Notes: generated by a model from the letters alone, not told the origin. A stretch of DNA of 64,000 nucleotides from Sambucus nigra (GCA_949130495.1 OX422218.1:41548651-41612650); one strand, 5' to 3'; numbered from the stretch's first letter, positions 48,422 through 61,557 are shown. Translations and numbers: made by a program.

Positions 48422-49695
48422 TGTACCACCCCCCGCGCCCGAGAAGAGATATGCGGCGTGCTACGGCGATAAAAACTAAACTAAAACCATCAACAAAAGT
48501 ATAGAGCATCTAAATGTCCACAATATAAATACAACAATTCTTTCATTTCCACATAAAGAGTACATTGATGATTCTCTCAAATACGAAATGTTCCAACTAA
48601 AATTACACAACTAATAAATACATCAAAATACATTTTCCAAACCATGATCTAAAATATTTCTCCAAAATAGCCCATAGCGTCCCAATCTATGCTAACCTGC
48701 CAACTAAAAGAAAATACGGGGAAGTACACAATGTGAAAGGAATAGATGCAAAAAAATATTTAGCACGATGAATAAATCGCAACAATACAAATTGCATATA
48801 CGAATCAAATACAATACTCAAGCATTATATCAATATTAATTACTCAACAACACATCACTGGGTCACCAAGAATCGCCTCAATGTGCCTATGCATTCCTAA
48901 GCATATTCGAATTTTGGATTAATGGCGGGTGTCCATTCTCCGTTCCATATTAAAATATCATGACACGATGCTCAAAACAAAATATAATATGCCACAATGA
49001 ATCAATATCAAGATTACAACAATTTTCAGATTTCAAATGAATATCATAATTCAACGTGAGTCCAATCGACACAGAAAATAAACGGAATACTCTCGAGAGA
49101 ATTTAGGAGCATATTGTGTAAGTCCCGTGCCTCAAAGTCATCACATGAATCGACATATAATTTCATCCTCAAAATCTGATCGCACCATTACGTTCCTCTT
49201 GCTAATATAATCCAATAATGTTCTAGCCCTAACATGAGATAACCCCAAATAGGGGCTAAGGTATTCATATAGAGGGAGAGGAAATAAAATATGTATTCTT
49301 CATTTTTGTGTTTGTGAAAAAGTGTTTTAAAGGTCCACCCGTGACTTATTTTTATAAGGGGAAAAGTTGGAATTTAAAAAGACTCCAACCCTTCAAACAA
49401 ACAAATTTGCCAACTAAAATCTGGGCATAATCTACTGATCGACTCTCGGGGCCGATCGATCAACCCTACAGGTCTGGCGACTGTTCCCCCGAAAAATGCC
49501 TATAAGGCAAAAATAATTAAAAACTTAATTAAAAATCCATTTTAAACCCGATTTCAATTCCTCTTGAAGTTTTATTCTTCTAAAGTCATAACCAACATAT
49601 TTAACCAACAAAAATTATTAAATCCAAAATTTTATTTTTTCTCAAAAATTCCAATTAATTAAAAAAATGCCTATTTAAAAATCCAAGTTGTTACA
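48422..49695 (-). mobile_element. 5' LTR of the non-autonomous element
   Basis: Partner of 46,890-48,174. A palindrome cluster related to GATCGATCGAC (49,435-49,468) lies about 75 bp upstream, on the sense strand, of a TATAAAAATA box at about 49,351-49,362. Confidence 0.85.
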
Positions 49696-49700
49696 ATGGG

Positions 49701-50771
49701 AGACCTAACATTCTCTATCAACCAACCTGCTCTTGGGAACCTCGCAGGGACATGGTTTGGAGGATAGAGAACAGCAAAAGGTTTGGAATGCAGTTACCAA
49801 CCCTATTGGCACACTTGGGAAAAACTTCATCCAGAACAAATTGTCACTCGAGCCATAGCAACCGAGCCATCTTAACGCTTAAATGTCCGAAGGAACCTCC
49901 TCGAGGTACTTCTATCTTGAACCTTGGGCCCAAAATAACTCTTAACCAATATATAGAGGCCAATGTAATCGATCCACCTTCCAGTTGAGTAGCCTCGAAA
50001 CTAACACTAGCCCGCCTGACTGATGTGACCAAATATTTGATAGGGCCACTATTTAAACCACTTTTTGACGTCATAATGTCTAGCACTTAGGGACTCAAAA
50101 ATGTAGCACTTTAGTTCGTTTATACTTAGGATGGCAGGCCTAGTTCACCAAACCTGACCATTTAGCCATTCTCAAGTAAGCCTCAAGCTATCATGTCACA
50201 TCCCTCATTAACGTACACAATGCTTCCAGCTAATATAATGGTTTCCCACCAAAATCATGAGATCCCATGCATTTAATGAAATATCTTGTGCATTTGATGT
50301 ACCTTCAAACCGATCATAAACAAGCTTACTCGAGCAGCCTTGCCCCCATATGTATACACACCAGACGAGCAAGTTAGAGAAAAAAGAAGCATTCTGAGCC
50401 TAGAATTTCTGCCAAAATTCCTCCACAGTCGATCATCGAGAAGAACATTAACTCCCCACACCCATCTAATACACTCATCATTGACCATTAATTGAGCCTG
50501 AAGTTCCTGCGTTTCCCTCATTGTGCCCAGAGTGCTTGTTATTTCCCCCTTAGACAACGTTTTCTGCTAGTCCCATCTATTTATTGTTCTTGTCATGCAT
50601 CTTTTATGACAATAGGCTATTCAATACAATCCTAAACATTAGGATCTCTTGTCTCTGACTCACCTGTGGCCACCGCGAGCATTTAATATGTAACGGTGTT
50701 AACCTCGATCTTGATAAGGGGTTACGACTCAGTTAATATTAACGGTATTTGAAGAACCCACATCTTATACA
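49701..50771 (+). mobile_element. 3' LTR of Tat-B, right piece
   Basis: Resumes the LTR after the nested element and follows 10,877-11,948 closely (GGACATGGTTTGGAGGAT, CTCGAGGTACTTCTATCTTG) to ACCCACATCTTATACA. Confidence 0.75.
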
Positions 50772-51092
50772 TTTCACCTTACTCAAGTTGTCTCCGTTAT
50801 TTTTTCTTCTTAATGGCCTATTTTTTTTAGCTTTACTTGGGTTTGAACCTCTAGATTGAGAAGTGCTAGAGTAGAAATTGTTAATAAAGTTAATTAATTC
50901 ATTATGTACAATGAATTAATCAGTTTAGTTAATATCAGTATGGATTTTAGGGTTTTCAGATATCAGTTTAGTTAATACTCATGAAGATATTCTTTCCAGT
51001 TATCATGTTTCTCAAAAAAATAACTGAAATAATTATGTTGTAAAATTTGAAATGGAGCCAAAAGGATTGAGCCCACAATTAATTTCACCCAT
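50772..51092. other. right flank of Tat-B, nothing recognised
   Basis: AT-rich sequence without coding signal. A short word (CAGTTTAGTTAATA) is repeated near 50,930 and 50,962. Confidence 0.4.
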
Positions 51093-51383
51093 GAGGTTCT
51101 TGAGCCAAAATAATTAAAAGACTTAAGTTGGAAAATTTGAGACTTCATTATCTATTTTTTAGCACACTTCTTAGTTGGTTTAAGGTGAGAGTTGTCGTCA
51201 TGACTCAGGAAGTTATTGAGTTCATCGAGGAGCTCCACACTGTATTGTAGCATGGTTCTCTATATGTTAGGGTGTTTTGCTTTGCATTGTTTTTAGCTAC
51301 TTTATTGCTTTGTTTACTTCATGTATACGTGGTTCCCTCCCTTACCGATGGTTTTATTATATCATTTACTTATAAAAAAAAAC
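51093..51383 (+). mobile_element. possible small retroposon (SINE or truncated LINE)
   Basis: About 290 bp end in CTTATAAAAAAAAA, a tail typical of plant LINE/SINE insertions, and are flanked by the 9-bp repeat TTCACCCAT at 51,084-51,092 and 51,384-51,392. The stretch before the tail (ATCATTTACTTATAAAA) looks like a LINE 3' end. No RNA polymerase III box could be assigned with confidence. Confidence 0.4.
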
Positions 51384-52202
<819 letters not shown>

Positions 52203-53568
52203 TGCAAAAATGTGGAAGGAAATTACCACTGAGTCCTTGAGGGTTACTAATTTTGTAACTTAGAGCTAGTTATAACCATGAAGATTGAGTCACTGGTGGC
52301 AATGAGGAGAGCGGAGCTAGGCCTACTACTCGATTCACATAAAAAAGCAGCGATGGCATGTGAGTTGCTGGATATTACTGAGAAAATTATCACGGTTATT
52401 GAGGGCATGACATATAGAATGATTTTTGGTCATGGTAATGGATCTTAAAACTATAATTCATGAGGGAAACTATTTGGTTAGAGATTTCAATCTTGCGAAC
52501 TATGTACCATTCCAAGGGGAAATTACCTTTCAGGTGTGTTTTAATGTGTACTTTGTGTGTAGATACCATTTTGAAGTTATCTACAATCTTTTTCTTTAAG
52601 TCCTAAAGTATATCATATTAGTGCCTTTAAATCAACTAATTGCTAGAGATTATTTTGGTCAATCTCCAACAAATTATTTAATATAATAAAAAATCAAATA
52701 TTTGATTTTCATTTTAGATTATTCGATAGTTGTACTTATATGTTTCTAACTAATTCATATCTTTTAGGGATTGAGAAAATGAAGGAAGGCATATTACAAG
52801 GTGCTTGATAAAATGTTGGAGAATATTATATATAAGCATCAACAAAATGCTAATATTGGCCATCAAAATTGTGATACAGATTTTATTGGTGTAATGTTGT
52901 CGTGGAAGAACAAATATACGATTAGCCAGGATGACAAGTCATTCCCAATTGATCGAACAACTATGAAGGCAATAGCAGTTGGCATGATCTTGGCAGCTGT
53001 TGATACCTCATAAACTTCAATTGAATGGGTCATGTCAGAACCCATAAGTCATCCAAAGGTGATGAAACTAATCCATAAAGAACAGGAGAGAGATATGCCT
53101 ATTGGTGAAGTGGTGGAAGAGAGAGATTTGAGTAAGTTAGATATGCTGATAAAAGAATGTCTAAGGTTACACCCAATGGCGCTATTGTTAATTCCTCTTG
53201 AGTCTATTAAGGACCTTGTGATTGATGGATATTACATACAAAAGAAATCTCAGGATTATTGTAAATTCTTTGGGATTCGGACGTGACTCTAATGTGTGGT
53301 CAAAAAATATTGAAGGCGTTTTCCCTGAGAGGTTTGTTGGTAGAAATATAGACCTGAGAGGACATGATTTTGAGCTTATACCATTTAGATCGGGTTGAAC
53401 ATGATGTCCTAGAATTCATTTACGCTTAATTAATATTAAATAGGTGGTGGCACAGTTGGTACACTATTTGGTTGGGAGCTGCCTAATGGAATGTTACACA
53501 TTGACTTGGACATGACTGAAATAGATGCCCTTTATCTATACCAAGATCTAAGAACTTACTTGCGGTGA
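52203..53568 (+). pseudogene. cytochrome P450 pseudogene, CYP71-clan (CYP736-like)
   Basis: P450s are heme mono-oxygenases of the endoplasmic reticulum. The remnant has two exons: 52,203-52,533 (SLVAMRRAELGLLL, ELLDITEKIITVIEGMTYRM, NLANYVPF in another frame) and 52,768-53,568, with a GT-AG intron of 234 bp at the usual CYP71-clan position. Exon 2 keeps the I-helix (AVGMILAAVDTS, then a stop), the ExxR motif (IKECLRLHP), the FPERF motif near 53,320 and the C-terminal GWELPNGMLHIDLDMTE. The heme loop near 53,385-53,415 retains its cysteine but has two stops before it. The N-terminal 130 or so residues with the membrane anchor are missing. At least five stops and two frame changes occur. CYP736 placement is from recall of the family. 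Confidence 0.85.
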
Positions 53569-53587
53569 CCGATTAATGATGATGATA

Positions 53588-53830
53588 AAATCATTCTAAA
53601 ATAATTTCAACATCATTTGCTTAATGTTGCACTTTAGCTTGCTTATGGTGCAATGTAGCCAATTGGGATACAAAAAACTTTGGTTGAATAATATATTTGC
53701 CATATATATAAATCATTGTAAAATAATTTCAAATACATATGCTTAATTTTGCAGTTTGGCTTCCTTATGGTAAAATATAACAACGTTGAACACAATAACC
53801 TTTGGTAGAATAAATAAATTTTCCATGGAA
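53588..53830. repeat. tandem duplication of about 122 bp
   Basis: Two diverged copies start at about 53,588 and 53,710 (AATCATTCTAAAATAATTTC and AATCATTGTAAAATAATTTC) and end in TTTGCCAT and TTTTCCAT. It lies just 3' of the P450 pseudogene. Confidence 0.7.
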
Positions 53831-54410
53831 GCCTAAATTTTTTTAATTTATGTTGATGTCCGAGTGTGAATGTTGGATTGGGCTTATTTGCAGCAATGCA
53901 TGGCGCAGTGCACCTTGGAGCATATTATTTTTCATTGGGATACATTGGGATTATAAATTTATGATTCCAAAGAAAAATCTACGACTTCAAAGTGCATTGC
54001 ACCATGCAGTGACTGCAGATGAGTCAGTTCCGTTAATGTTGGGTTGTTTTGTTGAATATTATGAATATGTTTTTGTCCTTGCAATACGAAAAAGCGCTAC
54101 ATGTTTTCAATTGGGGGGCTCAGCAAATCATTAGTAGCATGTCCCCTCATTTTATGCATCAACGAGGTACGTGCTTTATCATTTATATTGTTGAAAAATA
54201 GTCTTCTTAAATATTTGCATTGGATGTATAAACACAAAGTGTTATCAAATCAGACGTCGAGGGTAGTTGTAGAGTTATGGTGTTGTTAGGAGGTCAAGTA
54301 CCTGCCTCATCATTCGGGGAAAAATATATATTTAAATTCTGGAGGTTAACTTCTTATAACCCCTTCATTCTTTTGAATGTACAACACATGTCGAGCATTG
54401 AAAATATTTG
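53831..54410. other. unassigned stretch with a coding-like frame
   Basis: The plus-strand frame 53,850-54,134 (94 codons, with MIPKKNLRLQSALHHAV) has some coding look but no family I recognise. Nothing else was seen. Confidence 0.3.
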
Positions 54411-55340
54411 CTCTCACTCTTTCGCTATTCAAAATCAATTGGTAGTGCCAATAATTAGAAATTTCCATTACTCTATCTCACTATTATTGTTTCAACTATG
54501 GTTGTCAAAGGCGACTTTAAATTTTTAATATTATATCGAGGGTTTGATTTTGGTATATTGTTTTAAGGTTTTAAAACTTGTCGTGGTGGATTGCTAATTT
54601 TTGGTTTATGGAGTCTTGTTATGTTTATTTTCATTGATGTATTTTTCCTAAATCTTAATATTATAATTCAATCTAAGGTTCGAATGTATAGATGCCTAAA
54701 TTTGTCAATATGCCTAAATTTCATTAAATTTATTTCAACCTATTTTTTCTTAATTTAAACTTTACTGCATTTTTATTTTTTCAAATTTTACTACTGTGGC
54801 TTGGGAGTTGATAATTTGTGCTATTACGGTTGTTTCCTTTTTTGTATTTTACTTGATTCTAATGTTTGACTGAATTAAAATTTAACAATGTGAATTTATA
54901 ATTCTTGACTTCTTAATGTGTTATTCGGTATATTTCCAATACTTTGTTCGATATTTATTAAAGATAACAACCCCCAAAAGATCTCCTTGGAGGCTCTTGT
55001 CTCTGAACACACAACGCATATAGAAAATTTTGAACAAGCATGTTCTCGAGTGCCTTACCAAATAATTAATGCAGGACGAAGAGGCGGCTACCTCAAGATC
55101 TCATATTTTGACCTTTTTTTGGTGCCTATTTTCATAGGAAAAAATAATTATTATTACGATTTTTTAAAAATCATTTAAAAAGGTCGAGACATCAATATCG
55201 CACTCTTGTAAAATGTTTTACTAGGATACGAGGATTGACTCATATTTGAGTGTTGTGTCTCACTCGCAGAGAGATGGTCCCGATGAATGGGTGAGTCGTG
55301 TTTGGGAAAAAACATGTCACGAGCTTGTAAGATATGATTA
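54411..55340 (+). repeat. dispersed repeat, copy 2 (partner at 7,396-8,290)
   Basis: Same order of conserved blocks as copy 1 and the same orientation. The coding-like segment reads ENFEQACSRVP near 55,022 and GRRGGYLKIS near 55,078. The two copies lie on either side of the Tat-B element. Confidence 0.6.
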
Positions 55341-55786
55341 GAGGGAAGGTAAGGTAAGTACTTGTTATTGGAGGATTTTTGTTATAACTATAGTATCAAC
55401 AACATTTTAGCATGGAGCCCTTGACGTTGTATGGGTGGCATTGATTTCATCGTATTTATTGGATGTGAGTAAGGGATAATAAGTTATGAGGGCCATATTG
55501 AAAGACACCTCAGATAAGGATGCACATATTAGGGAAAGGATGAGGACTTCTTGGAGCGGGAAAAATAACCAAATAGATCGGATGAAGCATGATCTTCATG
55601 TGGAGGAGTCAGTCACTGAAATTTTTATAGTGATGATATGGTACATCAATATATCTTTTTGGGCGATGAAAAATTTCAACCGATGTGAGCTATGGGGGAG
55701 AGAGAGTGACATACGAGAGATACATTAACTCTATCAATTGGAATTGAGTCAAATTATGAGGATGTATTTTAATTATTCGAGGAGGA
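55341..55786. other. unassigned stretch
   Basis: One plus-strand open frame (55,486-55,728, 80 codons) without a recognised family. It may belong with the repeat to its left. Confidence 0.3.
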
Positions 55787-56105
55787 TGTAATACCCAATT
55801 ATTTTTAATTGGGATTTCACTTGAGTAAGTGTGTGTTAATCTTTATTGATATATTTCATTTGAGAAATTTACGTATTTCATGATATGAATTGTTGGAACG
55901 GGTTAAAAAATGGTCTATAATAATGATGAAAATATGTTAAGTTGGGGCCAAGGGTTGGATAATCATTTGGGTTATGTTTTAAAATAATGATGTCATTGTT
56001 TTGGCTTTATTGGGAGATCCAAGTTTTTCCCACAAGGTGGCTTCAAATTTAGTTATTACATAAGGGGTAAATGAGTTTGGTAATTATACATGAGAGTGTA
56101 TCCAG
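55787..56105 (+). mobile_element. LTR relic, Tekay type
   Basis: Starts TGTAATACCCAATTA, a decayed form of the TGTAACACCCC start of the Tekay-type LTRs here, and is followed by Tekay gag remains. Only about 320 bp of LTR-like sequence remain before the coding relic. Confidence 0.4.
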
Positions 56106-57552
56106 AATGGAAAGATTGGGTGTAGTGCTGCCAACGGGGGGCCACAATAGCAGGTAGGTAGCACAAGCAGGGTTTCGAGCAGGGGGACTCTGCTAAGAGT
56201 TTTAGGCAGGGTAAAGATAGTTTCAAGCAAGTCCATCAAGGCCAGCAGCATACCGCTCAGGGCCATCAGGGTTGGGGTTACTAGGGTTAGAGGTAGGGGC
56301 AACCTCATCAGGGTTAAAAGAGACAGAGGCATATCAATTTTATTGGATCCATTTCATATATGGGGAGAAAGCCCACATGCGGCGTGCATGCCGAGCAAAG
56401 CTAAGGGTCTGGAGCAGGGTTGCAGCCGGTGGAGCAGTTATAGTAGCTTTCGGCCCCATCAGCAGTTCTAGCGTTACCACCCTCGCAGGACCAGGGGCAG
56501 GGGCAGTGGTAGGGCAAATTGGGCATATGTAACACATCCGGGTTCAGTGTTACAGCTTGAGTTGCTAACGATTGAGGGTATGTTTTCTATTTATCGGCAC
56601 ATATGGGATGGTTTTGTTTCACACAGGAGCATAGCATTCATTTGTTAGCACTAGATTCGCATGTGTGACGGGTTTAATGGATATAATCTAAAACATTATT
56701 ATGACCGTAGATTCACCGTTGGATGGTGGGACTCTGAGTCGTTCCATCTGCAAGCGGCGGGTGTGAACAAGGGGAGGTTCTGCTTAGTAGCGGATTTTTT
56801 CGTCTTAGACTTGGAGGATTATGATTTTATTTTGGGTATGGACTTGTTAGTGACATATAGATCGATGGTGTACTATTTTATTAGGAAAATCGTGTTTTCT
56901 ATTCCAAAGCAGGACATATTCCTTGTGGCGATGCCTCATCCGGACGGAGGGTCGAGCATGCACAAATATTATATTGAGGAGGAGACTTTTGCGGGTATAG
57001 TCGTCTCACTAGATTCAATCGCTGTTGTTATGGACTACGCTGATGTGTTTCAATAGATACCGAGGTTACTACCGGTTCGGGAGATTGCGTTTGTGATCAT
57101 ATTAGCACCGGGGACTAGACCGATAGTGTGAGGGCCGTATTGTATGGCTCCTTTAGAGATACAGGAGTTAAGGGATAAGATTTAGTAGTTATTGAGTCAT
57201 GCTTATATCCACAATTTTACATTACCTTGGGGTGCCCCCGTTATATTTATGAAGAAGAAGGTTGGGTCATTGTGGTTGTGTATCAATTATCGGGAGTTGA
57301 ACAAAGTCATAATTCAGAATAAGTATCCGTTTTTCGCGTATCGATAACTTGTTCGATTAGCTGAGAGGATTAGCCTAATTCTGTTAGATTTATTTGAGGT
57401 CGGGGTACCATCAGTTATGTATCAGGTGGTAGGATGTCCCTAAGACCGCGTTTTAATGAGAAATGGGTCTTATGAGCTCAGGATTATACCCTCCAGGATA
57501 ATCAAACATCCAACAGTTTCCATGGTTCTCATGAGAATGGTGTTTAAGGATT
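56106..57552 (+). pseudogene. Tekay gag-pol relic, cut by a CACTA element
   Basis: It begins in the glutamine/glycine-rich end of gag, similar to 37,080-37,250 of Tekay-2. The protease region is recognisable near 56,600-56,860 (HSFVSTRFA, DLEDYDFILGMD), then the link to reverse transcriptase (VMDYADVFQ, APGTRPIV) and reverse transcriptase blocks ([28 protein letters not shown]). It stops before the catalytic motif where CACTATGCC begins. Many stops and frame changes occur. Confidence 0.75.
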
Positions 57553-57588
57553 CACTATGCCAAAATGGATGGATTCCTAATGATTTGA

Positions 57589-58390
57589 GTCATGACCAGG
57601 CTCACGGGTCACCGATTCCATCCGTGACCAATACAAGCTTTACCAAAATCACGAGTCCCGGACCTTATCCCTAACCCAAAAGGTATGGTCGCAGACCATA
57701 GCCTGCGGATATAAAGGACAGGCTGGAAATAGACAAAGGTCGTGACCAAGCGATCGTGGTCCAAATCCGTTACGCGTTCATGACCAACCTTTAAAAATGG
57801 TTATGGACCAAAGTAGTGACAAGGTGTGACAAACATTTAAACACGGTCACGTTCCATAGTCGTGACCAACCTTTACACCTGCTTCACTTTTGTCATGGAC
57901 TAAATCTGTGATCATATATTTATAACGAAAAAAAGACACGATCACGATTAAAGTTCATTACACCAAATTAGGTTGATAGTCATAGTAGCATGGTTACGGT
58001 CTTCATCCGTGACCAACTAATCACAATCCAAATTCGTGACTAGTACCTTAACCATAGAATATCGTAAAACTAGATGGAGCTGGTCACAAACTAGAGCCAT
58101 TACCTTGTTGGTCACGGCCATAATCCCTGACCAAGGCGTGACCATCATGGTGCAAATATCGCACCAACTTTCCCTCTAACTATGGGCACGAATTGTGGCC
58201 TTGACCACATTCATGGCCAATGCCAAAATTTCCTCCAAAGCGGTCATGAATTTGGGCCATGACCAATTCAAAATGGTCAGGAATATGGGTCACAGTTTGA
58301 GGTCGTGACCTGTCCTGTTATAATGGGATGTTTATGAATGTTGACGTGGAGAAAAAAGGGTGTCAAGGTTATTAGTCATGGCCCAATGTC
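57589..58390. repeat. sub-terminal repeats of the CACTA element
   Basis: More than a dozen copies of TGGTCACGAC / GTCGTGACCA variants in both orientations, for example near 57,621, 57,684, 57,737, 57,857, 58,001, 58,110, 58,130 and 58,300. In related elements such repeats bind the transposon's DNA-binding protein. Confidence 0.85.
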
Positions 58391-58446
58391 GTGACTAGCT
58401 TCTTTATTTTAAAACCCCCAAACCCTTTCTGCCATTTTCACGCAGA

Positions 58447-58504
<58 letters not shown>

Positions 58505-58583
58505 CACTTAAACCCTCTGGCTTCTTATCTCTTTTCGGCTTCCTCTATCTCAATCTCAAAGGTAACATTTTCTCTCTCTCTCC

Positions 58584-58652
<69 letters not shown>
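58447..58652. repeat. (CT)n, (TA)n and (TG)n microsatellites
   Basis: CT units at about 58,447-58,500, TA at about 58,586-58,615 and TG at about 58,616-58,650. They fall in what would be the 5' leader of the CACTA genes. Open frames across them are artefacts. Confidence 0.9.
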
Positions 58653-58654
<2 letters not shown>

Positions 58655-58990
58655 GTGTGTATGTGTGTGTGTGTATATACATGTATTTATAGGTATATGC
58701 GTGTGTATATGTTAATGAGGGTTTATTTTAACCCAAATTAAAATTGCAATCCTAATTTTTATTTATATGTTAATGTGTGTTTATTTTAACCGTAAGTAAA
58801 AATGGAACCCTAATTTTCATGTATATATTAATGTGTGTTTATTTTAACCCTAAATAAAACTGAAACCTTAATTTTTATGTATATGTTAATACGTGTTTAT
58901 TTTAACCCAAATTAAAATAAAAACCCTAATTTTCTTGTATATCTTTATGTGTCTTTATTTTAACCCTAATTAAAATTGAAACCCTAATAT
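58653..58990. repeat. AT-rich tandem-like repeats in the CACTA leader
   Basis: Five or so diverged copies of a unit of about 60 bp, each with TTTATTTTAACCC, AAATTAAAATTGAAACCC and TAATTTTTATGTATATG. Confidence 0.7.
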
Positions 58991-59436
58991 TGATGTATAG
59001 GTTTCATGACAAACGACCCTACTTTCGTGAGATATTTTGATTATTGGTATGTATTTTACCATGTAGATGATAGAAGGAGTACGGGATAATTATTGGTTGT
59101 TTGTTTCAATGTTGGTTAGTATGTTGGATTACTTGGATTGATAATACACATATACTTTCAAACACTCTCATAATAAACCCTAACAAAATATGTCTTACCA
59201 CTTATGACGGTTTCTTTTTAGAATTTCATCCCAGTGAGATCCACCATGCACGGTGTTAAGAGAAGGGTAGTGAGGAATCAAAATGTTAGTCAAACTAATA
59301 TACCATTATACATCATATGTTAAAATAAGATAAACTTAAATTGAATCAATTTTAAAAGAATAAATAGTTGTTAATTAATTAGAGCCCATATTTGTAGGAC
59401 TCATATTCATGCCCTCTTATATTTTTCTCAAGAAAA

Positions 59437-61270
59437 ATGAGGCACGGTGATAATCACTGGCAACAAGAGTACGAGAGGTTGAAATTGGACCCCACATATA
59501 CCTCTTTGATTACTGTGCGCCATATATAAGGTACTTCTATTTATATGTATGGGAATAAGAAGATCAAACAATTTAACTACGTTGAAAATCGTATAGTTAA
59601 TCTCCAACAAGAGTACATGTTCGATCATATTCTATTTTTCCTACCAGAAAGTAGGGATGATGCTATAGAGATTTATTCCGTGTACCTAATTTTGATGCAG
59701 CCTTGACCATGCTTATGTTCTAAGAGAAGATAGAAAAAAATTCACTCGTTATGGATACAACTACGTTTAAAGAGCATTGACATAAATTGTGATGTCTCGT
59801 GACATATGCACATGAAATTGAATCTTCCTAATAAGATGAAGAAGATGGGATTCTGAGTTCATGTCACTGATATCTATACATCAATCATACACGCGCTTCC
59901 TCCTTATTGTCCACGTGAAAAAATTCATAGGTTTTTAAACAGTAAAAACAAATGGATGGAGATATGACACATTGAACATATTCCAAAGTCTTACAATAAA
60001 AGAGCATATTCCACTCTTGGGAAATTACATCTACGGGTGATAAAAATTATCTAGAGAGATTTAAAGCCCAGTGTTTGTCATTAAGGAAACTGAACGTGTG
60101 TGTCGAGGGAGTAGAAACTAGAACCTTGTTGATCAAGCCATCAAACATGACATTTATAATCAAATCTACAAGAAGTTTTAATTTCCTAACCATTCGAAGA
60201 GTAAAGTACTTTCTCGGGTTATTGAAAATTTTAGAACATACCGGAGAAACCTTCAGCAAAGACATTTCCCGAAGGACGCATGAAGCTCTGATATTTTGGC
60301 TCAGAAAAAGAGAGTGCCTATGAATATTGAAATGCCGGTGTATTGGTGGAATGATTTTTTGAAGAATGAGATTAAGGACAAGAAGTTGGTCGAAAGGAAG
60401 AAAAATAAACTAAACTGGGAAAAAAATTTAATATCCACAGGATGAGCTCCAAATCTCATGAAGATTTGAAGAATGAATGGTCTAGTAGGAAAAAGGAAGG
60501 TCCGAATGTTGGCAAATAACTAAATCGGGTCAACTTGTGCTTTCATGACCGACGGGACAAAGATAGTAAATTCCCGCCACACTTGGCCAAGACTTTGAAA
60601 TCAATAGATGCCATTAGCAGTCAGTGGTTCGAGCCCATATGTTGACATCAAAATTTTTCCTTCGCCCTGATCTTTGGAAATTACAAAAGGGGGGGGGGGG
60701 ACGATAGGTGTCAGATCACATATGTCTAAAACAAAATTAAAAGAGACTGCATCTCTCATGGACAAGCTTTCTTCGATCAAGAATTATATCTCCATCCAAG
60801 AGGAACATCATTCAAGGACTTATTGAGATGTCCAGGAGATTAAAAGAAATATGGGAGTCTTGACGAGTGAAATTGGAAAACATGTGTCTATTTTTAATCA
60901 AAAGTTTCAACTCCCATTTCCTCCTCAAGGTATTCGTTAGCTTCATTCTCAACGTTTCCCCTTTCCTCCCTCTGGAAGTTTCCCCTTTCCAAATGCCGCC
61001 TCCATCAACATTCCCCTTCTTTGTGTCTCCATATGTCATAGGTCTTGAATCATCATCAACCATTCACGGTAACTATGGAGAGCGTCTATATTTCAAGGAC
61101 CTGTCCAATTATAGAATTGTTAGCATGTGCACACTCATCTCCGTAGTTATTGGAACTAAAGTATACGACTGACCTTTACAGTTGGGTGAGGCTCGGGTGA
61201 TGGTTGATGAAATATACAATGGTTGTGAAGGTGTACATGTGTACGTTGACATCGAGAAAGGGAAAGAATA
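59437..61270 (+). pseudogene. TNPA-like coding relic of the CACTA element
   Basis: The weakly conserved, heavily interrupted region between sub-terminal repeats and transposase. Recognisable pieces are a charged helical stretch (EIKDKKLVERKKNKLNW near 60,365-60,415), a coiled-coil-like stretch (60,740-60,900), a proline/phenylalanine-rich segment (60,905-61,020) and a C-terminal segment (YFKDLSNYRIVSMCT, EARVMVDEIYNGCEG near 61,090-61,240). The last part has the spacing of the C-terminal domain found in CACTA TNPA-type proteins, but the match is from memory and weak. Confidence 0.4.
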
Positions 61271-61557
61271 GAGGGATTATTCAAATTCTTTTATCACTTT
61301 GTCCGTTTATCTGTTGGTCAAGTTTTAATAAAAAAATTGTTTGAGTTGTAATTTTTTTTTGTTTTAGTTGTAAGAATATTATTTTTATTTCAGCCGTAAT
61401 AATATTGTTTTTTTGTTTATATGGTAATAATATCACTTGGCAAGTTTGTTTAACTTAAGGTTAACTTGTGACATTTATGTATTCATATTAATTCTTTGTA
61501 TGTAACTTGACTTTTGTTTTAACCTAATAACAAAGGACTGAAATTTAAAGATTATTA

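Larger units (their letters stand above)
46890..49695 (-). mobile_element. non-autonomous LTR element with 247-bp interior
   Basis: Two LTRs (46,890-48,174, 1,285 bp; 48,422-49,695, 1,274 bp) enclose only 247 bp. The interior keeps a primer-binding site for initiator methionine tRNA next to the right LTR and, next to the left one, a purine tract (CTACTGGGGAAGTA on the minus strand) much like that of Tekay-2. Both place the sense strand on minus. There is no coding capacity, so mobility would have depended on proteins from another element, probably a Tekay type. Target duplication ATGGA (46,885-46,889) / ATGGG (49,696-49,700) has one mismatch, and the LTRs are visibly diverged, so it is old. 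Confidence 0.85.
10495..50771 (+). mobile_element. Tat-type Ty3/gypsy element Tat-B with four nested insertions
   Basis: A left LTR with primer-binding site, decayed gag-protease-RT-RNase H-second RNase H-integrase, an antisense PMD gene, a polypurine tract and a right LTR follow in the order expected for the Tat branch. Four insertions interrupt it: 18,760-21,533, 22,208-31,423, 33,078-43,732 and 46,890-49,695. Removing each with one target-site copy leaves about 14.8 kb. The LTR lengths agree after removal (1,454 bp left, 1,433 bp right). No target duplication was found at the outer ends (AACTA left, TTTCA right), and the first 60-80 bp of the two LTRs do not align well, so an end rearrangement is possible. 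The clade follows from the second RNase H domain and the antisense extra gene. Confidence 0.75.

Noticed and set aside
55787..57552. Considered as a young Tekay element
   Set aside because: Stops, frame changes, the missing gag N-terminus and the abrupt end at the CACTA terminus show it is an old fragment.
58391..58741. Serine/leucine- and valine/cysteine-repeat open frame
   Set aside because: It runs across the CT, TA and TG microsatellites.
60688..60700. Run of G considered as a quadruplex or purine tract
   Set aside because: A single mononucleotide run without an LTR start after it and no further G-tracts nearby.
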